A program made the position numbers and the translations under genes. A stretch of 64,000 nt of DNA from NCBI RefSeq assembly GCF_002153375.1, contig NZ_MTBQ01000005.1:1-64000 (forward strand). The letters are read 5' to 3'. Positions 7,838-16,431 of the stretch are shown here, piece after piece. The stretch is from Oceanobacillus rekensis (GTDB lineage Bacteria; Bacillota; Bacilli; Bacillales; Amphibacillaceae). Numbering within the stretch: position 1 is the stretch's first letter; every line of letters starts with the position of its first letter. The notes beneath the pieces were generated by a model, which did no database searches, had not been told where the DNA came from, and saw only the letters and a program-made list of their open reading frames with translations.

Positions 7838-7984
7838 AGTTGTGCGATACAGAGGTGAAGTTGTGCAATAGACTCAGAAAGTTGCGCGGTACAGACGTAA
7901 AGTTGCGCAACCCAGACAGAAGGTGGTGCAATACCCCCAGGAAGTTGCGCAAATCATCCTCGAACTTGTGCAATAACTCTGTCG
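7838..7984 (+). repeat. 21-bp tandem array, family B, 7 units
   Basis: Seven back-to-back units of exactly 21 bp starting AGTTGTGCGATACAGAGG. Each unit begins with a semi-constant AGTTGYGCRAYA block and ends with a variable 9-10 bases. The array lies between DUF2922 copy 2 and the YvrJ gene. Confidence 0.9.
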
Positions 7985-8066
7985 CAATCACCAGTATAAG
8001 TAAAAACTAACTGAAAACGATTCTTCTTCCTCTATCAATAATAAAACCAGACAGGAGGGAATTCAC

Positions 8067-8201
8067 ATGGAAACCTGGATACCATTCATGACTGAAGTAG
8101 GCTTTCCAATCGCGGTTACATTTTACTTGCTTCACCGTATTGAGGGAAAGCTGAATCAATTGATTGAATCGATTCATGCGTTGCCGGGAAAAATGAAATG
8201 A
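8067..8201 (+). CDS. YvrJ family protein
   Basis: A 44-residue peptide starting METWIPFMTEVGFPIAVTFY, with a hydrophobic segment at residues 6-23 and a charged tail containing LHRIEGKLNQLIESI. This matches the short YvrJ family found beside DUF1659/DUF2922 pairs in Bacillaceae. AGGAGGG is 9 bases before the ATG and a terminator follows directly. Probably membrane-associated; function unknown. Confidence 0.85.
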   Translation: METWIPFMTEVGFPIAVTFYLLHRIEGKLNQLIESIHALPGKMK

Positions 8202-8210
8202 TAGGAAAGA

Positions 8211-8242
8211 GAGCTTCGATTTGGAATCCGAAGCTCCTTTTC
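8211..8242 (+). terminator. Terminator after the YvrJ gene
   Basis: GAGCTTCG / CGAAGCTC stem followed by CTTTTC. Confidence 0.8.
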
Positions 8243-8412
8243 AAATTATTTTGTAACTCAAGACCTCTGCAAATATAGACAAGCAACGGAGATATATTTC
8301 ATTTCCCGGGAAATATCGACAAAATAAAATATAAATTTGTTTAATTATGTTTGAATTACCCACTCTACAAGGTATAGTCAACTTATAATATATTTTTGGG
8401 AGGGGGGAGCCG

Positions 8413-9588
8413 GTGGAGATTTCACCAATTTACATAAAAGATGCAAACGTCTACAAGGAAGATAATAAAATTTCCAAAAGTAATATCTACATAGAAAATG
8501 GCCAAATTCAAACTATATCAAATAAGGACGACTTTGAGAAAGGATTGGAAGAAGATGTGCGCATTATCAACGCTACCAACCTAAACGCGATCCCTGGCTT
8601 CATTGACGGACATATTCACGGGACAAATGGAGCAGATGTAATGGATGCGACGGAAGAAGCATTGGACACGATGGCGGCAGCTCTTCCACAAGAGGGGACG
8701 ACAAGCTTTCTGGCAACAACCATTACCAACTCCCCCGATAACATTGAAAAAGCATTGGTCAACGTTGCAAACTATAAAAATAAGCCCGGGCAGGCAGAAA
8801 TGATTGGTGTACATTTGGAAGGCCCTTTCATCGAAAAGTCAAAGGCCGGTGCACAGCCACTGGAGTACATTATTGAACCAGACAAGCAGGTATTCAAAAA
8901 ATGGCAACACCTTTCTGGTGGGAAGATAAAGACAGTCACGATGGCGCCGGAACACGATAGGGATGGTTCCTTTACTCGATACTTAGTAAGTGAAGGTGTT
9001 AATGTGTCTGCAGGCCATACTGGAACAGACTTTGCCGGAATGAAGCAGGCAGTAGGCTATGGTGTTCGTCAGGTCACACATCTTTGTAATGCCATGTCAG
9101 GAATTCACCACCGTGATATTGGTGTCGTTGGTGCAGCATTTCAATTGAAGGAATTGCGTGGGGAGTTAATTGCGGATGGGATTCATATTTCTCCTGAGAT
9201 GTTGCAGCTGATTTATAATAATATGGGCAGTGAGCGGCTTATTCTGATTACCGATGCAATGCGTGCGAAGGGATTACCTGATGGTGATTACGAACTTGGC
9301 GGGCAGCCTGTTCAGGTAGCGAACGGGAGGGCAGTGCTTGCAGATGGCACATTAGCTGGGAGTATTTTGAAAATGAATGAGGGAGCCAAGCATTTGCTTC
9401 AGCTTGATGGAGTAGCAGTTGAAGATATTATCCAAATGGCTTCCGTAAATCCAGCGAAACAATTAGGTGTTTACGACAAAAAAGGAAGTATCACTGTAGG
9501 GAAGGATGCAGATATTTTATTAGTTGATGAAAATTTTAATATAAAATATACCCTTTCTCGTGGTATTATTACTTTCGTGGGGAAATAA
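8413..9588 (+). CDS. nagA: N-acetylglucosamine-6-phosphate deacetylase
   Basis: A 391-residue amidohydrolase that removes acetate from GlcNAc-6-P, giving GlcN-6-P for NagB. Metal-site and active-site motifs are visible: GFIDGHIHG, LEGPFI, SAGHTGTD, THLCNAMSGIHHRD and LITDAMRAKG. Length is normal. The GTG start follows GGGAGGGGGGAGC. It is separated by 96 bases from nagB on the same strand and probably co-transcribed with it; the usual GntR-type nagR and a PTS gene are absent from this window. A CG-centred palindrome in the gap to nagB may be an operator. Confidence 0.96.
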   Translation: MEISPIYIKDANVYKEDNKISKSNIYIENGQIQTISNKDDFEKGLEEDVRIINATNLNAIPGFIDGHIHGTNGADVMDATEEALDTMAAALPQEGTTSFLATTITNSPDNIEKALVNVANYKNKPGQAEMIGVHLEGPFIEKSKAGAQPLEYIIEPDKQVFKKWQHLSGGKIKTVTMAPEHDRDGSFTRYLVSEGVNVSAGHTGTDFAGMKQAVGYGVRQVTHLCNAMSGIHHRDIGVVGAAFQLKELRGELIADGIHISPEMLQLIYNNMGSERLILITDAMRAKGLPDGDYELGGQPVQVANGRAVLADGTLAGSILKMNEGAKHLLQLDGVAVEDIIQMASVNPAKQLGVYDKKGSITVGKDADILLVDENFNIKYTLSRGIITFVGK

Positions 9589-9603
9589 TAGGGTATATTA
9601 CAA

Positions 9604-9627
9604 GTTTGTTCAAACGTTTGATCAAAC
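9604..9627. promoter_or_regulatory. 24-bp palindrome in the nagA-nagB gap
   Basis: GTTTGTTCAAACGTTTGATCAAAC is symmetric except at one position pair. Its CG-centred core matches the site at 6982 and a related one at 9811 inside nagB. Likely a LacI-family operator; the regulator is not in the window. Confidence 0.5.
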
Positions 9628-9684
9628 AGAACAACGCCTGCTAATTCCTTAATATGGCAAATAATATGTATGGAGGTTAATTAT

Positions 9685-10410
9685 ATGAAAGTAATTAAAG
9701 TAAAAGACTATGAAGAAATGAGTACAGAGGCATGTACCTTTATTTTAAATAAGCTCAAGCAATTACAAAAACCCGTGCTTGGATTGGCTACAGGGTCGAC
9801 TCCGGAAGGTTTGTACAAACGTTTGATCAATAAATATAATGAGCAGGAAGTCTCTTTTAAAGACATTTCTACATATAATCTAGATGAATATGTAGGGTTG
9901 GAAAATGATGATCCGAATAGTTACCACTATTTTATGCATGATAAGTTATTCAAACATATAGATATTCCAGAAGATCAAGCTCACGTGCCAAACGGAGTTG
10001 CCAAGGATATGGATAAGGAATGCCAGAATTATGAAAAACAAATTAGTGATGCAGGCCAGATTAATATTCAAGTACTTGGAATGGGTTTAAACGGGCATAT
10101 CGGATTTAATGAGCCGGGAACACCTTTCTCCAGTAGGACACATATCGTTGAATTGGACGAATCAACGCGTGAGGCGAATGCACGGTTTTTCAATTCACTT
10201 GAGGAAGTTCCTAAAAAGGCAATTACGATGGGGATTGAAACCATTATGGAAAGCAAGGAAATTTTAATGCTTGTTTCCGGGGCCAATAAGAAAGAGGCGC
10301 TTGACCGGTTGCTGAATGGTGAAGTAACTGAAGATTTCCCAGCTTCAATCTTGCAACAGCATGATCATGTTACTGTTATAGCAGATGAAGCGGCTTTAGA
10401 GGGTAAATAG
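9685..10410 (+). CDS. nagB: Glucosamine-6-phosphate deaminase
   Basis: A 241-residue enzyme converting GlcN-6-P to fructose-6-P and ammonia. Motifs: LGLATGSTPEGLYKRL, the STYNLDEYVGL segment with NSYHYFMHD, and GLNGHIGFNEPGTPF with the catalytic His. The ATG at 9685 is preferred over an upstream in-frame ATG at 9670 because GGAGG at 9672-9676 overlaps that upstream start. The short form lacking the allosteric C-terminal extension of the E. coli enzyme is usual for Bacillus. Confidence 0.96.
   Translation: MKVIKVKDYEEMSTEACTFILNKLKQLQKPVLGLATGSTPEGLYKRLINKYNEQEVSFKDISTYNLDEYVGLENDDPNSYHYFMHDKLFKHIDIPEDQAHVPNGVAKDMDKECQNYEKQISDAGQINIQVLGMGLNGHIGFNEPGTPFSSRTHIVELDESTREANARFFNSLEEVPKKAITMGIETIMESKEILMLVSGANKKEALDRLLNGEVTEDFPASILQQHDHVTVIADEAALEGK
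9811..9830. promoter_or_regulatory. Palindrome inside nagB resembling the upstream operator
   Basis: TTGTACAAACGTTTGATCAA is near-symmetric and shares the CAAACGTTTG core with the 9604 site, about 205 bp away. It may be a second operator or chance within coding sequence. Confidence 0.3.
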
Positions 10411-10460
10411 GACGCCCGAACGGTGCCTGACACTCCCCGCATTATGTTAAATAATATCAA

Positions 10461-10495
10461 GAGAGGGATGAGCAATCCGACGCTGATCCCTCTCC
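10461..10495. terminator. Hairpin between nagB and the convergent gene
   Basis: GAGAGGGATGAGC / GCTGATCCCTCTC, nearly perfect 13-bp arms, in the gap between convergent genes; it may serve both strands. Confidence 0.65.
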
Positions 10496-10501
10496 CTGAA
10501 A

Positions 10502-10894
10502 TTATCGTTTCTTCACTGCAATAGCCGCGGTGTAACGTGTTATTCTGCAATCCTCCAGTTCTTTTCCCTCGAGCAGTCCAAGTTCAATTGCTGCGTTAAT
10601 TTTCCCGTCATCTGGTTTTTTCACCACGTTAATTAGGTCGTCCAAACGAAGCTCCTCCAACCGTTCTACAGTATCCTTCTCGCTAAATTTTTCCGATTTC
10701 CTGATCTGCCTTAATAATGTAAATCCACCTTCCGTGATTTCTCCCTTTTCATTGGCACCCGCAAATTTATCCATGCAAGCATGGAAATTAGATTTTAACT
10801 GACTCATCTCTGCCTCTATTTCTTTCTTCATCTTATTAAGATCATAAAATCTAGCTAACATTTCTTCAGTTATAAGCAGGTTATCTACACTCAT
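10502..10894 (-). CDS. Hypothetical coiled-coil protein, 130 aa
   Basis: Not recognised. A soluble, charged protein with a likely coiled coil at residues 12-45 (MLARFYDLNKMKKEIEAEMS region), a middle segment SEKDTVERLEELRLDDLINV and a C-terminal ELGLLEGKELEDCRITRY. The pattern resembles small phage-type accessory proteins that combine a coil with a compact tail, but no family can be named. GGAGGG stands 8 bases before the ATG, which supports a real gene. No co-directional neighbour. Confidence 0.7.
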   Translation of the reverse strand: MSVDNLLITEEMLARFYDLNKMKKEIEAEMSQLKSNFHACMDKFAGANEKGEITEGGFTLLRQIRKSEKFSEKDTVERLEELRLDDLINVVKKPDDGKINAAIELGLLEGKELEDCRITRYTAAIAVKKR

Positions 10895-10968
10895 CCATAT
10901 CCCTCCAGATAAAACCTATTTCTAGAGTTTATTTTAATGAAGGAGGAATTATTACAATAATATGGACA

Positions 10969-10996
10969 GGAACTTGAGAACCGTCCCCATGCTTCC
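10969..10996. repeat. Short palindromic repeat, reverse orientation
   Basis: GGAACTTGAGAACCGTCCCC followed by ATGCTTCC, the reverse-complement form of the GGGGACGGTTCT element. Confidence 0.8.
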
Positions 10997-11074
10997 GTCA
11001 AGTCACTTCATTTGCTTAAATTCTCGCCATCAAATATTATAGATTATTGTTTAATACACATAGGAGATGACAGT

Positions 11075-12016
11075 ATGAATAATGTATTTCAAAATAAATG
11101 GTCGGTAATTGGGATTGCGATTTTTTGTTCTGTGTTATGGGGGAGTGCGTTTCCTGTACTAAAAATCAGCTACGAGGAATTGCAGATGGCACCGGATGAT
11201 ACGATTGCTAAGGTCGTATTCGCAGGGTTGCGTTTCCTGCTTGCCGGCTTGATTGTATTGGTTGGTTTATTGCTTACAAGTCCAAGGCATTTACTGGTGA
11301 CACGCAGGCAGATACTCGTTTTAATTATTCTGGGCATCTTCCAAACGTCCCTGCAATACTTTTTCTTTTACAATGGACTGGCAAAAGTATCGGGCATGCA
11401 AGGTTCCATTCTTTCGGCCAGTGGGACATTTTTCACCGTTATTATTGCGCATTATTTTTATAAAAATGATCGAATGAATTGGAATAAGACAATCGGGTTA
11501 ATTGCCGGGTTTACGGGGATTATTATCGCGAATTGGGGTCAGTCGTTTGAGCTGAGTTTTCAAGTGACTGGTGAAGGTTATATGATACTGGCAGCTTTGA
11601 CGGGAGCGATTGGAACGATTATGGCAAAGGAACTTGCAACGGGGATCCATCCATTCGCACTAACAGGTTGGCAGTTGGCGATTGGAGCATCAATATTGCT
11701 CATCATCGGTCTTCCACAATTAGAGGAGAATGCGATTATCTTTAACCCGCTTGGAACAGGGCTATTCATCTACTCTGCAATACTTTCCGCGGTCTCATTT
11801 GCGCTCTGGTATTCGTTATTAAAATACAATAAAGCAGGCGAAATCAGTCTATACAAATTTGTCGTACCAGTATCAGGAACAGTACTATCAGCATTGTTTA
11901 TACCAGGAGAAGAGATGAATTTGTTTATTGTCGGATCTATCGCCCTCGTTGCTGTAGGGATTGTTGCGATTAATTGGAAGCACGGGGACGCTTCTTCCGC
12001 TTCCGTTTCTAAGTAA
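11075..12016 (+). CDS. EamA/DMT-family transporter
   Basis: A 313-residue inner-membrane protein with about ten predicted helices and two EamA repeats, in the drug/metabolite transporter superfamily. Family features include CSVLWGSAFPVLKI near the start and GLAKVSGMQGSILSASGTFF in repeat one. The ATG at 11075 has TAGGAGATGA upstream; a longer frame from 11012 has none. The last 14 residues (KHGDASSASVSK and two before) are encoded by a GGGGACGGTTCT-type repeat that runs through the stop codon, so the native C-terminus has been replaced or extended. Substrate unknown. Confidence 0.9.
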   Translation: MNNVFQNKWSVIGIAIFCSVLWGSAFPVLKISYEELQMAPDDTIAKVVFAGLRFLLAGLIVLVGLLLTSPRHLLVTRRQILVLIILGIFQTSLQYFFFYNGLAKVSGMQGSILSASGTFFTVIIAHYFYKNDRMNWNKTIGLIAGFTGIIIANWGQSFELSFQVTGEGYMILAALTGAIGTIMAKELATGIHPFALTGWQLAIGASILLIIGLPQLEENAIIFNPLGTGLFIYSAILSAVSFALWYSLLKYNKAGEISLYKFVVPVSGTVLSALFIPGEEMNLFIVGSIALVAVGIVAINWKHGDASSASVSK

Positions 12017-12048
12017 TTGGAAGAAAGAGAACCGTACCCGTGCTTCCT
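11976..12048. repeat. Double palindromic repeat overlapping the EamA 3' end
   Basis: Two inverted units: GGAAGCACGGGGACGCTTCT with its right arm, then GGAAGAAAGAGAACCGTACC ending in GTGCTTCC. The first unit supplies the last codons of the transporter gene. Confidence 0.85.
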
Positions 12049-12184
12049 AAGAAAAACGATAGGATTAAATTTCAGCTATACCACAATGTTTCTCGTTGTG
12101 GTATTTTCAGTGTGTGGAGAAAAGAGCTTCTTGAAACGAGTCTTATTTGATAAACTATTAATATTAGGAGGCATTTTTAAAATA

Positions 12185-12457
12185 CGGGCGAGAGCAGCAC
12201 TCAAACGGGCGAGAGCAGTGCTCAAACGGGCGAGAGCAACGCTCAAGCGGGCGAGAGCAACGCTCAAACGGGCGAGAGCAGCGCTCAGACGGGCGAGGGC
12301 AGTGCTCAAACGGGCGAGAGCAACGCTCAAACGGTCGAGAGCAGCGCTCAAACGGGCGAAGGCAGTGCTCAGACGGGCGAGAGCAGCGCTCAAACGGGCG
12401 AGAGAAGCGCTCAAACGGTCGAGGGCAGTGCTCAGACGGGCGAGAGCAGTGCTCAGA
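12185..12457 (-). repeat. 21-bp tandem array, family A (reverse orientation), 13 units
   Basis: Thirteen consecutive units of exactly 21 bp, consensus CGGGCGAGAGCAGCGCTCAA plus A. Unit variants differ at a few positions (GCAACG, GGCAGTG, CGGTCG). Read on the minus strand the unit is CGCCCGTTTGAGCGCTGCTC, which matches the arrays at 27091 and 31395. Because 21 is a multiple of three, long open frames run through it; none has a convincing start or a codon pattern separate from the repeat. Confidence 0.95.
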
Positions 12458-12521
12458 CGAGGACGGTTCTTCAGCTTCCGTTTCTAAGTAATTGGAAGCA
12501 AGAAAACCGTCCCCGTTCTTC
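12458..12521. repeat. Double palindromic repeat abutting the 21-bp array
   Basis: GAGGACGGTTCTTCAGCTTCC, a spacer TTTCTAAGTAATT identical to the one in the 11976 element, and GGAAGCAAGAAAACCGTCCC. It joins the tandem array without a gap. Confidence 0.85.
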
Positions 12522-12605
12522 TGTAAAGCTAATGCATGAAGCTGACCAAATCAGGCATCTTCTATTTCCTTGTCGATATAAGATAGTTCAGGCAAATTCA
12601 TTAAT

Positions 12606-12749
12606 CTATAATTTTCCATTTTTCAGCTTATTTTGGCTAGAACGTTCATCGAAGAACATAACCGTGTCATCACAGTTCTCGCAAAGTGCAAATCCATACG
12701 TTATTGGATTTCCACAGAATTCACAAGGCTCTGTTTTAGGATATGGCAT
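12606..12749 (-). CDS. Small zinc-ribbon protein, 47 aa
   Basis: A 47-residue protein starting MPYPKTEPCEFCGNPITYGF. Two CxxC knuckles (CEFC at residues 9-12 and CENC at 23-26) form a likely zinc site. AAGGAAGGG lies about 6 bases before the ATG. It precedes nothing on its strand and sits downstream of a DUF4314 gene in the same direction, with a short gap (28 bases). Function unknown; small zinc ribbons often bind nucleic acid. Confidence 0.75.
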   Translation of the reverse strand: MPYPKTEPCEFCGNPITYGFALCENCDDTVMFFDERSSQNKLKNGKL

Positions 12750-12777
12750 TGCATTCCCTTCCTTCTTAAGGCAACAC

Positions 12778-13014
12778 TTATATAGGTGTGGTTACCTTTT
12801 TATACCTATCCTGTCCATTTATCAAACCTAGTAAACTACCAGAATCCCAATTTACGTGAATTGTACCAATATCATCTACAAAACTAACAGTTCCTCTTGA
12901 TCCGGGCGGTAACTTAAGGTAGGGGTCATATAACGAAATCACTTCAATTCGTGTTCCTTCTGGATACCTCTTACGAATCATTTCCACTACTTTACTTTTT
13001 GTAGCTACAATCAC
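12778..13014 (-). CDS. DUF4314 family protein
   Basis: About 78 residues containing the DUF4314 core: RKRYPEGTRIEVISLYDPY, LPPGSRGTVSFVDDIGTIHV, NWDSGSLLGLI. The domain looks like a small SH3-like beta barrel; function unknown. The start is uncertain. The GTG at 13014 has AAAGGA 9 bases upstream and was chosen; ATG codons at 13023, 13032 and 13053 are in frame but poorly placed relative to a ribosome binding site. Confidence 0.8.
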   Translation of the reverse strand: MIVATKSKVVEMIRKRYPEGTRIEVISLYDPYLKLPPGSRGTVSFVDDIGTIHVNWDSGSLLGLINGQDRYKKVTTPI

Positions 13015-13140
13015 AATATTCATTCCTTTCATAAAAGGTTGTATCTTTATCATACCCTGAAAACTTACAGTTATATCCTTTTAATTTTTGAAGATTGTTA
13101 ATATTAAAAGGTTACCGAGCTAACGGTGCTTCCACAAAGG

Positions 13141-13174
13141 TAGCTTTGCCATATTAAATGGTAAGGCTATTTTT
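13141..13174 (+). terminator. Candidate terminator hairpin
   Basis: TAGCTTTGCCAT / ATGGTAAGGCTA with loop ATTAA and a following TTTTT. No gene on this strand ends nearby, so its role is unclear. Confidence 0.45.
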
Positions 13175-13366
13175 GGATTGTCGACAAAAAGATTAATTTC
13201 AATAGGTTCAATAGTTGGATAAGAGGATCATTCTGCTGTGCTTATCTATTCGGAGTAAAATTTTATAACTGGAAAACTCATAAATACGTCTCAACCCAGT
13301 GAAAAGTATGGAAACTAAGTTAAAGATCAAATATGATATTCATCCAAGCGTTAGTAAGATCACCAA

Positions 13367-13375
13367 CATATCATA
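13367..13375 (+). promoter_or_regulatory. Possible sigma-K -10 box before a collagen-like gene
   Basis: CATATCATA fits the sigma-K -10 consensus CATANNNTA and lies 20 bases before the start codon. A similar perfect match precedes the other collagen-like gene (43882). The late mother-cell timing is an inference. Confidence 0.4.
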
Positions 13376-13394
13376 ATGAAAATGCATAAATGAG

Positions 13395-14777
13395 GTGATT
13401 TTTATCAAAGTTCGCCAGTATAAAGGATGTTGTCCACATTATCCTATTTCTAAAACACCAAAGAAAAAAGGCACCTGTCCATCTAGGAGGAGAGGACCAG
13501 CGGGACCACCAGGACTAGAAGGACCAGCAGGGCCATGGGGACCACCAGGACCACCAGGACCACCAGGACCACCAGGACCACCAGGACCACTAGGACCAGC
13601 GGGACCAGAAGGACCAGCAGGACCAGCAGGACCAGCAGGGGAAGCGGGAACTGGCTCAACCTTCTTTACTACACAAGCAAACAATACAGTTGACCTGCTT
13701 ACTTCTTCTCCGATTGTAATGGACCTTCCACCTTTAACAACTTCAGAGGGTCAACAGATAAAGTTGGATTCCACGTTTAGACTATTTTTCTCAACAGGAA
13801 GTGTAACGAACTATTCGTTAAACGTGAATTACCAACTAGTGAGAATGGGTACTAGTCCTACTACGTTGACAACCGCACCAGTAATTCGAACTAGAACGTT
13901 TTCTTCAAACACAACTACGTCTGATACGTTTACACCAAATATCACGTGGATAGATACACCGCCACCAGGTACACACACTTATAGAATTATCATTACAAGA
14001 GTCACTTCAACAAATATCACAACCTTGCAAGTCACAAATCGAGCATTAAACACTGTGGCACAGATTACGGTTGACCCTTTTAATATCTATGTCAGAGCAG
14101 GGGAAGTAGATGGGGATGGAAGTCAAGAAAACCCATTCGGAACAATTCAAGAAGGTATTGCAGCAGTAGCTCCGACAGGAACCGTTCATATATTAGAAGG
14201 AACTTATCCCATTGTGTCCCCAATTAACGTTAATAAACAAGGAATCACTTTACTTGGATACCCAGGAAATATGATCGTACTGCAAGCAAATGTCAATCCT
14301 TTCGTCGTAACTGGAAGTTCGGTAACCCTTGAAGGATTAACGATGACGAGTGATATCCCATATCCTAGGGAATTTATTCGAATTAGCGGAAGTGATCATC
14401 GGATTTTAAATAACACTATTTATGGACCTGAGCAAACGCCGCCATCAAGTGGCTGGGTAACAAATCGTGCAATTGTTCCACTAGCGGGTAATATGACAAA
14501 CCTATTAATAGAGGGAAATACCTTCCACTCGCTTAGACAACCTGCATATTTAAATCCAAATACAACTGGAGATATCATTAACAATGTGGTATACAATACC
14601 CGTGGCTGGGTAGTAGACAGAGCTATTTTTGTTTTCTCCGGAAATTCCTGGGGAATCCCTGGAAACTTCGTTGATATTGCTTTGTTAGCGGGAACTCAAT
14701 TCGGTCCTCCCTATGACCCATTATCTGAGTTATCGGAAAATAATAGTGATGCTACAATCGACGATCAAAGAGTATAA
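13395..14777 (+). CDS. Collagen-like spore-surface protein with beta-helix C-terminus
   Basis: A 460-residue protein in three parts: a Cys/basic N-terminus ([17 protein letters not shown]), about 17 Gly-X-Y triplets at residues 34-85 rich in GPP and GPA, and a large C-terminal part. The latter has a TNF-like or beta-sandwich segment (about 88-230) and a parallel beta-helix-type segment beginning [20 protein letters not shown], typical of DUF1565/pectate-lyase-like repeats. No signal peptide, as in exosporium proteins. Only a GTG inside the GAGGTGA ribosome binding site gives a standard start; ATC at 13403 is better spaced. Confidence 0.8.
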   Translation: MIFIKVRQYKGCCPHYPISKTPKKKGTCPSRRRGPAGPPGLEGPAGPWGPPGPPGPPGPPGPPGPLGPAGPEGPAGPAGPAGEAGTGSTFFTTQANNTVDLLTSSPIVMDLPPLTTSEGQQIKLDSTFRLFFSTGSVTNYSLNVNYQLVRMGTSPTTLTTAPVIRTRTFSSNTTTSDTFTPNITWIDTPPPGTHTYRIIITRVTSTNITTLQVTNRALNTVAQITVDPFNIYVRAGEVDGDGSQENPFGTIQEGIAAVAPTGTVHILEGTYPIVSPINVNKQGITLLGYPGNMIVLQANVNPFVVTGSSVTLEGLTMTSDIPYPREFIRISGSDHRILNNTIYGPEQTPPSSGWVTNRAIVPLAGNMTNLLIEGNTFHSLRQPAYLNPNTTGDIINNVVYNTRGWVVDRAIFVFSGNSWGIPGNFVDIALLAGTQFGPPYDPLSELSENNSDATIDDQRV

Positions 14778-14790
14778 TAATAATTCATAT

Positions 14791-14872
14791 TGGAAGCAAT
14801 AGCATGGGTTAGCATAAAATATTCCTACTAAACTATAAAGGAATTATTCTATGCTTAACCCTAACTTCCAAT
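14791..14872 (+). terminator. Long inverted repeat after the collagen-like gene
   Basis: ATTGGAAG...GGTTAGCATAAAATATTCCT pairs with AGGAATTATTCTATGCTTAACC...CTTCCAAT around a 12-base loop. A long imperfect hairpin; likely terminator, though without a clean T-run. Confidence 0.6.
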
Positions 14873-15052
14873 CCAACAACATATTAATCGGCCAGAAAAG
14901 TTCTGGGTTGTACATCATTTCTAATAATCGAAGTCTAATTGGATAAGTGTAGAAATCTCTAGATACTGAATAAAAGATACTTTCCGATTAGTACTTTGTA
15001 AATAGTAGTGCAGCACCTGAAGAGCTTCCCTATGTAAATAACAGAATTACTA

Positions 15053-15913
15053 TTACTTCAAATATGGCAATATCAAATCGATGGTCTTCTGAAGACTAGC
15101 CTTCTCTTCTGCAGACAACGTATTGGCCTCAAGGTTATTTGTCTTTAGTGATAAGCTTTCCAAATCAGCTTGTAGCTTTTTTAGGGGCGCTTCCAGCAGT
15201 GGCCTTTCTTCAGCGATAGGCTGTTTTTCTTTATCCACATATTTATCCACATATACATTTCCACGGGAGTCCATCTGGGCGAGGAAAACCTCCTTGAAGT
15301 CTTTTGCCCCTTGCTTTTGTACCTCACCGAGTAACCATTCCTTCGAATAACCGTGTTCCTTCAAGCCCTTATCAAGCAATTGACCATCCATAATCAAGAT
15401 GGTTGGTCCATGTTCCGGTTCCGAGGGAATCCCTAATGTATGCGGTGTAAGCGGCTGCTGATCTGTCTTCAGCATGACACTAAGCTGCCCGTTCGTCTCC
15501 AAAACAGCCATCTCCACATCGGAAACCTTAAACGTCCCTTTCTCCCTGAGTAATAGCATCAATTCATCGATCGTAAACAGATTCTTTTTCATGTTTTTTT
15601 CCAGTATTTTACCGTTCTGTATCATTATCGTTGCAGTACCATCCATCATTTTTGTAAACCACATAGATTTCAAACTCATATATGCCAGGATGATTGGGAA
15701 AAGTCCCCAAACAAGCAATGCCATCAGTCCGGTTGCTATTTTAACATTCTGATCGACAGACAAGGTTGCGGCAATGGATCCAATTGTAATTCCCACGCAA
15801 TAATCGAAAAAAGTAAGCTGAGAAATTTGCTTCTTTCCCATAATGCGAGTCATCAGCAACAACAACAGAAACGCAGCTATCGATCGAATTAGTATCAACA
15901 CAAGTTCGGGCAT
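15053..15913 (-). CDS. DUF421 (YetF/YdfR-like) membrane protein
   Basis: 286 residues. Three N-terminal membrane helices (about 4-22, 33-50, 60-80) with the family motif RIMGKKQISQLTFFDYCVGITIGSIA (seen in part as MTRIMGKKQISQL), followed by a soluble YetF-type domain at about 85-220 and a C-terminal coiled region (LLEAPLKKLQADLESLSL). Members are spore- or vegetative-membrane proteins of unknown activity. GAAGGAG precedes the ATG. It is divergent from a DUF4363 lipoprotein, a frequent neighbour of DUF421 genes. Confidence 0.9.
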   Translation of the reverse strand: MPELVLILIRSIAAFLLLLLMTRIMGKKQISQLTFFDYCVGITIGSIAATLSVDQNVKIATGLMALLVWGLFPIILAYMSLKSMWFTKMMDGTATIMIQNGKILEKNMKKNLFTIDELMLLLREKGTFKVSDVEMAVLETNGQLSVMLKTDQQPLTPHTLGIPSEPEHGPTILIMDGQLLDKGLKEHGYSKEWLLGEVQKQGAKDFKEVFLAQMDSRGNVYVDKYVDKEKQPIAEERPLLEAPLKKLQADLESLSLKTNNLEANTLSAEEKASLQKTIDLILPYLK

Positions 15914-16012
15914 GGCATATTTCTCCTTCGTCCATTATATGATGTAATCTTTTTCCATTATCGGGCAATATAGGATATGTTATTCAAACTATTGGGAGGA
16001 AATATCATTGAT

Positions 16013-16345
16013 ATGAAAACGATTATCTATTTGTCGCTATTCATCCTGCTTTCCGGATGTGCTCAGACAATCGGTGGGGATATCTTTTTCAAGCCTATGG
16101 ATGAGCTTGAACAAGCATTGGACCAACCAGAATGGGAAGAAATTTCACTCCAGGCCAATGAACTCAAAAGTATTTATGAAGATAATAAATGGAAAATACA
16201 GTTGCTTGGCGATGAAGGTGAATATGAGGGATTAAATGAAAGCATTAATAAAATGATTGCGGCAGCAAAAGAAGAGGATACGACGAATGTAAGAATGGAA
16301 CTCGCAACGGCCAGATCCCTTATAAAAGACATCTATTCATTATAG
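16013..16345 (+). CDS. DUF4363 family lipoprotein
   Basis: 110 residues with a short lipoprotein signal peptide; the lipobox LLSGC gives Cys16. The mature part is helical (ELEQALDQPEWEEISLQANEL), matching DUF4363. The ATG at 16013 was chosen because it places the signal peptide correctly; GGGAGG is 12 bases upstream. Probably anchored on the outer face of the membrane and functionally linked to the divergent DUF421 protein. Confidence 0.8.
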   Translation: MKTIIYLSLFILLSGCAQTIGGDIFFKPMDELEQALDQPEWEEISLQANELKSIYEDNKWKIQLLGDEGEYEGLNESINKMIAAAKEEDTTNVRMELATARSLIKDIYSL

Positions 16346-16431
16346 TTTTCATCATATAACAAAAATTTTAAATAGAGGTGAAAAGGTATGATATAATATT
16401 AAATTGAAAAGACAAAGGATGTGACAATTAA

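Noticed and set aside
12017..12487. Open frames on both strands across the 12185 array, encoding RARA-type or LSAALAR-type heptad repeats
   Set aside because: The 21-bp unit keeps every frame in phase, so long frames arise automatically. No ribosome binding site or non-repetitive domain is present.
13439..13684. Minus-strand collagen-like frame opposite the first collagen gene
   Set aside because: GGACCACCA-type triplet repeats read as Gly-Pro on both strands; the plus-strand gene has proper flanking domains.
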